Source: Uranotaenia lowii (taxonomy: Eukaryota; Arthropoda; Insecta; Diptera; Culicidae). From it: 64,000 nt of DNA. Each line of letters opens with the position of its first letter. Position 1 is the stretch's first letter. Shown piece after piece: positions 26,806 through 34,500 of this stretch. The stretch spans positions 28,754 to 92,753 of the forward strand of contig NW_026597011.1 of NCBI RefSeq assembly GCF_029784155.1, written 5' to 3'. A model generated the notes under the pieces. The model had not been told where the DNA came from, ran no database searches, and saw only the letters and a list, made by a program, of their open reading frames with translations. The translations under genes and the position numbers were made by a program.

Positions 26806-28878
26806 ATGGCGAAAAATGTTCAGTTGAAGTTGTTGCAGAAAAGAGAGAGGCAAATAGTGCTTCTCATGGACAGTGTGGACCGATTCGTGCAGAATTATAA
26901 TCCAGAACGTGACGAGTGTCAAATTAGTTCTAGGCTTGAAGCCTTAGAACCAGTGTACGGTGAATTTCACGAAGTGCGTAGCAAGATAGAAATGATTGTG
27001 TATGAAAGTGAAGAAAAGAAGGCCAAGGAGCTCTACGGCGACGCGAAGGATGAAGCTGAAGCACAACGAGAGGAAGAGAACGACGAGCTGCTGTTAAGTT
27101 TTGAAGACCGTTTCTTCCGATTGAAGGGAGCCTTGACCAAACTTCAGTTAAGGCGTCAGCAATTGTCAAAGGCGAACGAGATTTCACACAATCATCAGCA
27201 TGTGACCGTGGGGTCGAGAATTAGGCTTCCAGAGATTCGTCTGCCTAGCTTCAGTGGAAATCTTAGCGAATGGGTTTCATTCCGCGATAGTTTTCGAACC
27301 CTGATCCACAATAACGAACAACTCGCGCCCATGGAGAAGTTCACGTACCTGAAGTCATCCCTTTCCGGTGAAGCTCTTAAGGAGATTCTCTCAATCGAGC
27401 TGTCCGATGCAAATTACTCTGTCGCTTGGGAGATTCTGACAGAACGATACGAGAACAAGAAGCTGATCGTTAAGACGTACCTAGATGCACTATTTTGTTT
27501 AGAACCAATCAGAAAAGAAGGCTACGAAAGTATCAATAATCTCATAACCGAATTTGAGAAGAACCTGATGATGCTGCAGAAGGTCGGTGAAGATACAGAT
27601 GGCTGGAGCACCATTCTAGCGCACATGCTTTGCTCGCGACTTGACTCTGTCACTCTAAGGAATTGGGAAACACAACACAACAGCAAAGAAGTACCGAAAT
27701 ACGAGGACATGAGGAAGTTTCTGCGCAACTACTGTTCCGTTCTGCAGTCAGTTGCTCCAGCCAAAGAACCCCACTTCAACGTCGCAACCCATCATCAGCC
27801 GAGAATCCAATCAGCAAGCTACACAACGTTTAAGTCCTCAAACCAGTGCCCGTTTTGCAATGAAACGTGGCACTCACCGTTTCACTGTCAGAGATTCCTT
27901 CGATTGAAGATATCAGAACGTGTTGAAGCCGCCAATCGAAGTCGAGTCTGTCGGAATTGTCTGCAGCCTGGTCATTTTGCGACGAACTGCACTCGTAGCA
28001 GTTGTCGGTTATGTCAACAAAAGCATCACACTATGTTGCATGCTACGCGATCCTCCGTTCCAAATTCGTCGAATCCGAGACTCAGTCAACTGTCAAACGC
28101 ACAACCTATTCAAGAAAGCACCCATATTAATCCACAGCAAGCATATCAACAGCAAAGACAACAAACCATGCCAATAATTACGGAAACACACACTCAATCG
28201 CAAAATGCAACACACAATTCACCAAACACAACCACACAAATCAATTCACCTATGCCAAGCACAAGCCAAAGCACAAGCCAAAGCTACGTAGCACTATCTG
28301 TTAAGCCGGCATCGAATACTCTGCTCCCTACCGCTCTTGTCAAGATCAAAGACCGCTACGGTAACGCTCTGGTAGCCAGAGCCCTGCTGGACTCTTGTTC
28401 GCAGCATTGTCTGATGACTGAAGAGTTCTCGAGAAAGCTGAAGCTCGAAGAAACACCCACGGGTTTGTCAGTCCATGGTATTGGGTCGGCTGAGTCAGTG
28501 TCAACGAAAACCATACGTTCTGAAGTCTGTTCACGTTCGCCAAAAATCTCGGGTTTCAGAGAAACCATACAGTTCTTCGTTTTGCCTGAACTTACCTTAC
28601 ATTTACCTTCGACATCGTTTGATCCTTCATCCTTGTCACTCCCAGATTCCGCTCTGCTAGCCGATCCTTACTTCTACGAGTCAAGGCGGATCGATATTGT
28701 CATTGGTGCCGAGTATTACTTGGGTTTGTTGAAGAATGAACGAAGAAAAGTCACAAAGAAAGGTCCCACGCTTCACAGCTCTGTTTTTGGTTGGATTGTG
28801 TCAGGTCGAATGGTCGAATCTCCGCAAAAAGTTTCTCCTTCCTTACCCTGTTCTACAAGCACTAGCAGAAGTAGCTAA
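26806..28878 (+). CDS. BEL/Pao Gag with zinc knuckles and retropepsin domain
   Basis: 690-aa structural polyprotein of a BEL/Pao retrotransposon, expected to build cytoplasmic virus-like particles and bind the element RNA. Residues 1-140 are charged and probably helical. Residues about 141-315 match the DUF1759 capsid-like region (LPEIRLPSFSG, then W, then FRDSF). Zinc-binding clusters follow: CPFC at 348-351, CRNC at 382-385 with H390 and C395, and a further CRLC at 400-403 with trailing histidines. Residues about 415-500 are Q/S/T/N-rich linker. A DUF1758-type aspartic protease domain has ALLDSCSQ with candidate catalytic D529, running to FGWIVSGRM near the end. The start is the first ATG of the frame, just after the GTCAG-rich leader. 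The frame closes soon after the protease, where the BEL polyprotein would normally continue into reverse transcriptase. Confidence 0.93.
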   Translation: MAKNVQLKLLQKRERQIVLLMDSVDRFVQNYNPERDECQISSRLEALEPVYGEFHEVRSKIEMIVYESEEKKAKELYGDAKDEAEAQREEENDELLLSFEDRFFRLKGALTKLQLRRQQLSKANEISHNHQHVTVGSRIRLPEIRLPSFSGNLSEWVSFRDSFRTLIHNNEQLAPMEKFTYLKSSLSGEALKEILSIELSDANYSVAWEILTERYENKKLIVKTYLDALFCLEPIRKEGYESINNLITEFEKNLMMLQKVGEDTDGWSTILAHMLCSRLDSVTLRNWETQHNSKEVPKYEDMRKFLRNYCSVLQSVAPAKEPHFNVATHHQPRIQSASYTTFKSSNQCPFCNETWHSPFHCQRFLRLKISERVEAANRSRVCRNCLQPGHFATNCTRSSCRLCQQKHHTMLHATRSSVPNSSNPRLSQLSNAQPIQESTHINPQQAYQQQRQQTMPIITETHTQSQNATHNSPNTTTQINSPMPSTSQSTSQSYVALSVKPASNTLLPTALVKIKDRYGNALVARALLDSCSQHCLMTEEFSRKLKLEETPTGLSVHGIGSAESVSTKTIRSEVCSRSPKISGFRETIQFFVLPELTLHLPSTSFDPSSLSLPDSALLADPYFYESRRIDIVIGAEYYLGLLKNERRKVTKKGPTLHSSVFGWIVSGRMVESPQKVSPSLPCSTSTSRSS

Positions 28879-28928
28879 CGTGGTTCTAGATGCCAAAAAC
28901 ATGTCGGGTTACGGCCATCTACTCCAAT

Positions 28929-29004
28929 GAAGAATTGGTATACGAAAAGTTTTTCCATGAACACACAGTTAGAAATGAAGCGGAACGTTTTGTCGCTGCC
29001 CTAA
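28929..29004 (+). pseudogene. Remnant of BEL pol N-terminus
   Basis: In a frame different from gag, about 25 codons (EELVYEKFFHEH, then TVRNEAERF) resemble the stretch that leads into reverse transcriptase in BEL polyproteins, where a similar EHT.RNE.GRFVV motif occurs. Similarity ends abruptly after the residues FVAAL. This suggests the element arose by deletion of nearly all of pol from an autonomous ancestor. The match is from memory of the family and is short. Confidence 0.5.
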
Positions 29005-29619
29005 CCAAGAATAAGTCAGATTTGTGTCAGTTAAATGAGTCAAGAGGTACTCATTTTTTGAATAACCTACGTTACAACTTTGTGCCAAATTACAGCAAGG
29101 GTTTGCTGAACAAAAATGTCGTCAGATTTTAAGTCAGAGGGAATGAATTCAGTTGAATTGCATTCAAAAGGAAAGTTGTATGATTGAGTCAGATTTTTTG
29201 TCACTGAAATCCTAACAGAGAAAGTATTCATAGTCTTACAGAGAAACGGTCATGACATTTGGTCAAAAACTAAAGCAAATGATTGAAGTTAAGTCCGCCA
29301 CCTACACCGCTTTAAGTACCCAGAATCGCTTTAAGAACCATGCTTTTTTAAGTATCGTATGTTTTGAAGAATCTTGCCTTCTGAAGAATCATGTCATGTT
29401 AAGAACCATCATACATTCATACCCTTTTGAGTTATATACCTTTGAAAAGTTTTATCGTTTGAAACATAATTTCGCCCGAAAAAACGTGCTCCTCCCTCAG
29501 AAGAAGTTTTGTACTGCTTTGCCTCACCCAAAAAGAGCCCCGAAGAAGTTAAGAGAATGTCATCGGTCCACCAAAAATCATTAGACGTTCTTATGAGCGT
29601 GGGTGGAGGTGCTTTGCCT
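29005..29619 (+). other. BEL internal region without recognised content
   Basis: About 600 bp of AT-rich sequence. A few more GTCAG words occur (29017-29200), as in the leader. A 110-codon plus-strand frame at 29252-29584 has no recognisable domain and a composition like chance, so I do not call it. A small GC-rich hairpin (GGAGG, 7-nt loop, CCTCC) sits near 29605-29625. Confidence 0.6.
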
Positions 29620-29640
29620 CCGCATCCAGGGAAGTCCTGA

Positions 29641-29646
29641 TTTATT
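29641..29646 (-). terminator. Poly(A) signal AATAAA for the opposite-strand unit
   Basis: The complement of TTTATT reads AATAAA, placed 18-24 nt after the minus-strand stop at 29665-29667. Spacing and sequence fit a cleavage and polyadenylation signal. Confidence 0.45.
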
Positions 29647-29664
29647 TAAACAATTATCATCAAG

Positions 29665-29916
29665 CTAAGCACTTCCCTCTGCATCCAGGTATTCCACCAT
29701 CGGTCGATTGAAATTCGACGCAACGCCCACAGAATCATAGGACAGTCTTGGAGCACCGACACCCGGAGAAAAACCGTCGAGCATATCCATGTCGAGGTCC
29801 ACAATCCATGTCGGAGTCCACACATCATCCTTCGGTCGAGCCAGAGCACCATAAGCAGTACGGCAGCAACAGTTGCACCACATGATATGGGAATCATCAA
29901 TCGACCAGAGCAGCAT
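29665..29916 (-). CDS. Hypothetical terminal-exon ORF of the opposite-strand unit
   Basis: The frame runs 83 codons from MLLWSIDDSH and ends NRPMVEYLDAEGSA then TAG. The last 55 residues are rich in D, P and G (for example WTPTWIVDLDMDMLDGF) and look more like real protein than the overlapping 116-codon minus frame at 29646-29996. An in-frame TAG directly precedes the first ATG, so any longer protein would need a splice there. AATAAA follows the stop by about 20 nt. No domain recognised. Confidence 0.3.
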   Translation of the reverse strand: MLLWSIDDSHIMWCNCCCRTAYGALARPKDDVWTPTWIVDLDMDMLDGFSPGVGAPRLSYDSVGVASNFNRPMVEYLDAEGSA

Positions 29917-29971
29917 CTAGCCAGATCCATCACAGTGACATGCTGGCTCTCCACGGCTCGTGTCCAGCTAC

Positions 29972-30057
29972 CTAGGTCGGCAGAAAAGAGAATCATTGCA
30001 CAGCTTCGCGTGTGCTACGAATGCAACAGCTTGCGTTTATCAGCAAACATCACCCAC
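29972..30057 (-). other. Candidate 86-bp intron 4 of the opposite-strand unit
   Basis: On the minus strand, AAGAG is followed by a GTGGGT donor, and the stretch ends TTCTCTTTTCTGCC then GACCTAG before GTAGC, a good pyrimidine tract and acceptor. The length fits the other predicted introns. Confidence 0.35.
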
Positions 30058-30085
30058 CTCTTGAGTAGCTCTTCATCACCAGGCT

Positions 30086-30210
30086 CTAGTGGGGCATATC
30101 CAAATCATCCCACGCATCATGAGATTCAAGATGGAAAAACCGCAGTGTAGAGAAACGTCCAGCATCGCTCAGGTAAACATCCAACCGAGTCGCTGGGTAC
30201 GCAGACTCAC
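30086..30210 (-). other. Candidate intron 3 of the opposite-strand unit
   Basis: The donor AAAG followed by GTGAGTCT is strong (complement of 30205-30210). The acceptor is uncertain: CCCCACTAG at 30086 gives 125 bp, while the stronger acceptor at 29972 would give a 239-bp intron. The stretch also contains a 48-codon open frame, so it could instead be coding. Confidence 0.3.
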
Positions 30211-30232
30211 CTTTACCTCCTGATTCACACAT
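30086..30232 (-). CDS. Hypothetical small ORF (48 aa) in the opposite-strand unit
   Basis: Minus-strand frame starting MCESGGKGESAYP and ending DDLDMPH then TAG. The composition is protein-like and not low-complexity. Just beyond, a neighbouring frame is open for about 23 codons (LEPGDEELLKRW, then FADKRK), suggesting a 1-nt frame change or a spliced join. It overlaps a predicted donor site, so intron and coding readings exclude each other. I do not recognise the protein. Confidence 0.22.
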   Translation of the reverse strand: MCESGGKGESAYPATRLDVYLSDAGRFSTLRFFHLESHDAWDDLDMPH

Positions 30233-30396
30233 CGTTCACCGGCGTTGGCTGTTTTGCGAGCAGGGATCCAGGGGGCCAGGAACTCTTGTTTCACAAGTCA
30301 ATCGGATTTTAAGCAATTTACAAGCTCTGTACGTTCACGAGACTCGCCACGTAGCGATTAAGACACCCTTGTCCAACCAGTAATCAGCAGCACAGG

Positions 30397-30466
30397 CTAT
30401 AAATTTAGCGGAAAATACAACTGTTACTACATTGAACGTCTGCCGAAAATGTTATGTAGTACTCAC
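30397..30466 (-). other. Predicted 70-bp intron 2 of the opposite-strand unit
   Basis: On the minus strand the donor is CAG followed by GTGAGTAC. The intron ends GCTAAATTTATAG before CCTGTGC; CTAAAT is a good branch-point candidate. The exon between introns 1 and 2 is 179 bp and is closed in all three frames. Confidence 0.55.
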
Positions 30467-30645
30467 CTGATCACTGCGATGTGATCGATCACTGCAAGCA
30501 TCCAATCCAGCATCAACGTTCCCATATCAAACAAGAAGTCGGTTAAATTTATTCATCCAGTCCGAGTTAAATGTTCATCGCGAAGCAATTTTCATCCAGT
30601 AAAAATGCAATTGCCAACATGGAATCACCAGCATCACCGGCAGCT

Positions 30646-30705
30646 CTGAAAGAAAAGAATAATCAATCGGGATTGCAATTGAAGTAAAACGAAATTAATA
30701 CTCAC
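30646..30705 (-). other. Predicted 60-bp intron 1 of the opposite-strand unit
   Basis: On the minus strand it starts GTGAGTATTAATTTCG after an exon ending CCTGG, and ends with a pyrimidine run TTCTTTTCTTTCAG before AGCTGCC. Donor, pyrimidine tract and length all fit a typical insect short intron. Confidence 0.6.
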
Positions 30706-31066
30706 CCAGGAAATTACCTCTCCACAACAACAGCAGCGGTAACACCAAGTTTCCTCGGAATTAACAGCAATATCCAGCAATCAAGGCAGCTCCAGGTCAG
30801 CAGCAACCGGCCAGCATCCACAGCAACCAACTTTTCCCCCAGAAGCGATGAAAACATCGATCATCTCCAGCGGCTCCAATTCTGTATCAGCTCAGCAACA
30901 CACAAGCTTACACAATACGCACTAGAAAGGAATTTCATACGAAGTTATAAACAAAACAAAACAGATAGGTTCAAAAAGCACCGTTAGAATGTTCGCAGAA
31001 AATTAGCACATTGCAACACAAAATCGATAGTTGTATAAATGTACCGTTGTTTTGAAATGATATTTC

Positions 31067-31081
31067 AAGGCGGGCGGCGTA
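31067..31081 (+). promoter_or_regulatory. Polypurine-type tract of the BEL element
   Basis: AAGGCGGGCGGCGTA lies directly before the 3' LTR. It would prime plus-strand DNA synthesis. It is GC-rich rather than a pure purine run, similar to tracts I recall from insect BEL elements. Confidence 0.65.
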
Positions 31082-31515
31082 TGTTTTGGTAAGATCTAGC
31101 TGTTTAGTAGTAGTGAAGAACTAGAAGGTAGAACAGACATACGTCATCCGGCTGATCATCCGAAACAGATCTAAAACACCTCTCAGAAGAGATGAGCTCT
31201 GTTCATGGAAGAGGGAAAGAGAATGTTTACTGCTAGTTTATGCTTTTTTCTCTCTAAATTTAATACTTGAACAATATGAAAATGTGTTTGTTTGTAATGA
31301 TAGGGAACTTTTGGTTTATATGCAATTCCACCATTCGCCACTTTTTGTACAACACAAATGTAGACACAGTCCAAACCAATCCGCCGTGTACTTCACATCG
31401 CCAATAAAAACCCCACCAATCAAATCGAAATAAAAACTTGTGTTTTTAAGTTGAGTTTAAACCAAAGTTATCGCGAGTTCTTAATTCGGTCCGAAAGTGT
31501 TCCGGTACCAAAACA
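31082..31515 (+). repeat. 3' LTR of the BEL element
   Basis: 434 bp, read as identical to the 5' LTR, ending TACCAAAACA and followed by the GAAGC target duplication and satellite. Identity implies very recent insertion or gene conversion. If it has antisense promoter activity it could drive the opposite-strand unit; no such element was identified. Confidence 0.95.
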
Positions 31516-34500
31516 GAAGCGTTTTTCGGCCATTCTGAGCTTAATTTGGGATCACAACTTTAAAATGCGATTTCTGGCCTTTAGAAGCGTTTTTCGGCCA
31601 TTCTGCGCTCAATTCGGGATCACAACTTTAAAATGCGATTTCTGGCCTTTAGAAGCATTTTTCGGGGATTCTGAGCTTAATTTGGGATCACAACTTTAAA
31701 ATGCGATTTCTGGCCTTTAGAAGCGTTTTTCGGCCATTCTGAGTTTAATTTGGGATCACAACTTTAAAATGCGATTTCTGGCCTTTAGAAGCGTTTTTCG
31801 GCCATTCTGAGCTTAATTTGGGATCACAACTTTAAAATGCGATTTCTGGCCTTTAGAAGCGTTTTTCGGGGATTCTGAGCTTAATTTGGGATCACAACTT
31901 TAAAATGCGATTTCTGGCCTTTAGAAGCGTTTTTCGGGGATTCTGAGCTTAATTTGGGATCACAACTTTAAAATGCGATTTCTGGCCTTTAGAAGCGTTT
32001 TTCGGGGATTCTGAGCTTAATTTGGGATCACAACTTTAAAATGCGATTTCTGGCCTTTAGAAGCGTTTTTCGGCCATTCTGAGCTTAATTTGGGATCACA
32101 ACTTTAAAATGCGATTTCTGGCCTTTAGAAGCGTTTTTCGGGGACTCTGAGCTTAATTTGGGATCACAACTTTAAAATCCGATTTCTGGCCTTTAGAAGC
32201 GTTTTTCGGCCATTCTGAGCTTAATTTGGGATCACAACTTTAAAATGCGATTTCTGGCCTTTAGAAGCGTTTTTCGGCCATTCTGAGCTTAATTTGGGAT
32301 CACAACTTTAAAATGCGATTTCTGGCCTCTAGAAGCGTTTTTCGGCCATTCTGAGCTTAATTTGGGATCACAACTTTAAAATGCGATTTCTGGCCTTTAG
32401 AAGCGTTTTTCGGCCATTCTGAGTTTAATTTGGGATCACAACTTTAAAATGCGATTTCTGGCCTTTAGAAGCGTGTTTCGGCCATTCTGAGCTTAATTTG
32501 GGATCACAACTTTAAAATGCGATTTCTGGCCTTTAGAAGCGTTTTTCGGCCATTCTGAGCTTAATTTGGGATCACAACTTTAAAATGCGATTTCTGGCCT
32601 TTAGAAGCGTTTTTCGGGGATTCTGAGCTTAATTTGGGATCACAACTTTAAATGCGATTTCTGGCCTTTAGAAGCGTTTTTCGGCCATTCTGAGCTTAAT
32701 TTGGGATCACAACTTTAAAATGCGATTTCTGGCCTTTAGAAGCGTTTTTCGGGGATTCTGAGCTTAATTTGGGATCACAACTTTTAAATGCGATTTCTGG
32801 CCTTTAGAAGCGTTTTTCGGCCATTCTGAGCTTAATTTGGGATCACAACTTTAAAATGCGATTTCTGGCCTTTAGAAGCGTTTTTCGGCCATTCTGAGCT
32901 TAATTTGGGATCACAACTTTAAAATGCGATTTCTGGCCTTTAGAAGCGATTTTCGGCCATTCTGAGCTTAATTTGGGATCACAACTTTAAAATGCGATTT
33001 CTGGCCTTTAGAAGCGTTTTTCGGGGATTCTGAGCTTAATTTGGGATCACAACTTTAAAATGCGATTTCTGGCCTTTAGAAGCGTTTTTCGGGGATTCTG
33101 AGCTTAATTTGGGATCACAACTTTAAAATGCGATTTCTGGCCTTTAGAAGCGTTTTTCGGGGATTCTGAGCTTAATTTGGGATCACAACTTTAAAATGCG
33201 ATTTCTGGCCTTTAGAAGCGTTTTTCGGGGATTCTGAGCTTAATTTGGGATCACAACTTTTAAATGCGATTTCTGGCCTTTAGAAGCGTTTTTCGGACAT
33301 TCTGAGCTTAATTTGGGATCACAACTTTAAAATGCGATTTCTGGCCTTTAGAAGCGTTTTTCGGCCATTCTGAGCTTAATTTGGGATCACAACTTTAAAA
33401 TGCGATTTCTGGCCTTTAGAAGCGTTTTTCGGCCATTCTGAGCTTAATTTGGGATCACAACTTTAAAATGCGATTTCTGGCCTTTAGAAGCGTTTTTCGG
33501 CCATTCTGAGCTTAATTTGGGATCACAACTTTAAAATGCGATTTCTGGCCTTTAGAAGCGTTTTTCGGGGATTCTGAGCTTAATTTGGGATCACAACTTT
33601 AAAATGCGATTTCTGGCCTTTAGAAGCGTTTTTCGGCCATTCTTAGCTTAATTTGGGATCACAACTTTAAAATGCGATTTCTGGCCTTTAGAAGCTTTTT
33701 TCGGGGATTCTGAGCTTAATTTGGGATCACAACTTTAAAATGCGATTTCTGGCCTTTAGAAGCGTTTTTCGGGGATTCTGAGCTTAATTTGGGATCACAA
33801 CTTTTAAATGCGATTTCTGGCCTTTAGAAGCGTTTTTCGGCCATTCTGAGCTTAATTTGGGATCACAACTTTAAAATGCGATTTCTGGCCTTTAGAAGCG
33901 TTTTTCGGCCATTCTGAGCTTAATTTGGGATCACAACTTTAAAATGCGATTTCTGGCCTTTAGAAGCGTTTTTCGGCCATTCTGAGCTTAATTTGGGATC
34001 ACAACTTTAAAATGCGATTTCTGGCCTTTAGAAGCGTTTTTCGGCCATTCTGAGCTTAATTTGGGATCACAACTTTAAAATGCGATTTCTGGCCTTTAGA
34101 AGCGTTTTTCGGCCATTCTGAGCTTAATTTGGGATCACAACTTTAAAATGCGATTTCTGGCCTTTAGAAGCGTTTTTCGGCCATTCTGAGCTTAATTTGG
34201 GATCACAACTTTAAAATGCGATTTCTGGCCTTTAGAAGCGTTTTTCGGGGATTCTGAGCTTAATTTGGGATCACAACTTTAAAATGCGATTTCTGGCCTT
34301 TAGAAGCTTTTTTCGGGGATTCTGAGCTTAATTTGGGATCACAACTTTAAAATGCGATTTCTGGCCTTTAGAAGCGTTTTTCGGGGATTCTGAGCTTAAT
34401 TTGGGATCACAACTTTTAAATGCGATTTCTGGCCTTTAGAAGCGTTTTTCGGCCATTCTGAGCTTAATTTGGGATCACAACTTTAAAATGCGATTTCTGG

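Larger units (their letters stand above)
29620..31080 (-). other. Opposite-strand, apparently spliced transcription unit in the BEL element
   Basis: Read on the minus strand, this part of the element looks like a small intron-containing gene. Three donor sites read GGTGAGT (complement of 30461-30467 and 30205-30211) or the close GGGTGAGT (complement of 30701-30707). Two pair with clear acceptors, giving introns of 60 and 70 bp. A further donor (GAG then GTGGGT) pairs with a strong TTCTCTTTTCTGCCGACCTAG-type acceptor. The last exon ends with an ORF whose TAG is followed about 20 nt later by AATAAA. The first exon would start near the 3' LTR. Because the unit runs against the element, its introns would survive in the element's own RNA. 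No single frame stays open through all exons, so it may be a non-coding RNA, a decayed host gene or an antisense retroelement gene. Splice sites are predicted by eye. Confidence 0.5.
24881..31515 (+). mobile_element. BEL/Pao LTR retrotransposon, Gag-only, non-autonomous
   Basis: A 6,635-bp element inserted in the satellite. The 434-bp LTRs (24881-25314, 31082-31515) begin TGTTTTGGTA and end TACCAAAACA, a perfect 10-bp inverted repeat, and they read as identical. A 5-bp target duplication GAAGC flanks it (24876-24880, 31516-31520) and satellite phase resumes after it. It has a tRNA-Tyr primer site, a 1.5-kb leader, one 690-codon Gag-protease ORF of BEL type and a purine-rich tract before the 3' LTR. 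Reverse transcriptase, RNase H and integrase are missing apart from a short pol-like remnant. Identical LTRs with no polymerase imply mobilisation in trans by a full-length relative (inference). The 3' half holds an opposite-strand, apparently spliced unit, annotated separately. Confidence 0.93.

Noticed and set aside
29252..29584. 110-codon plus-strand ORF downstream of gag as an envelope or accessory gene
   Set aside because: No signal peptide, membrane segment or known motif, and composition is what chance gives in this AT-rich stretch.
29646..29996. 116-codon minus-strand ORF in the BEL element
   Set aside because: Overlaps the more protein-like frame at 29665-29916 and is rich in W, M and R as frame-shadow ORFs are. 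It might share the exon but is less likely to be real.
31451..31699. 82-codon ORF crossing the BEL 3' LTR into satellite
   Set aside because: A chance fusion of LTR and satellite sequence; the satellite part recurs elsewhere without it.
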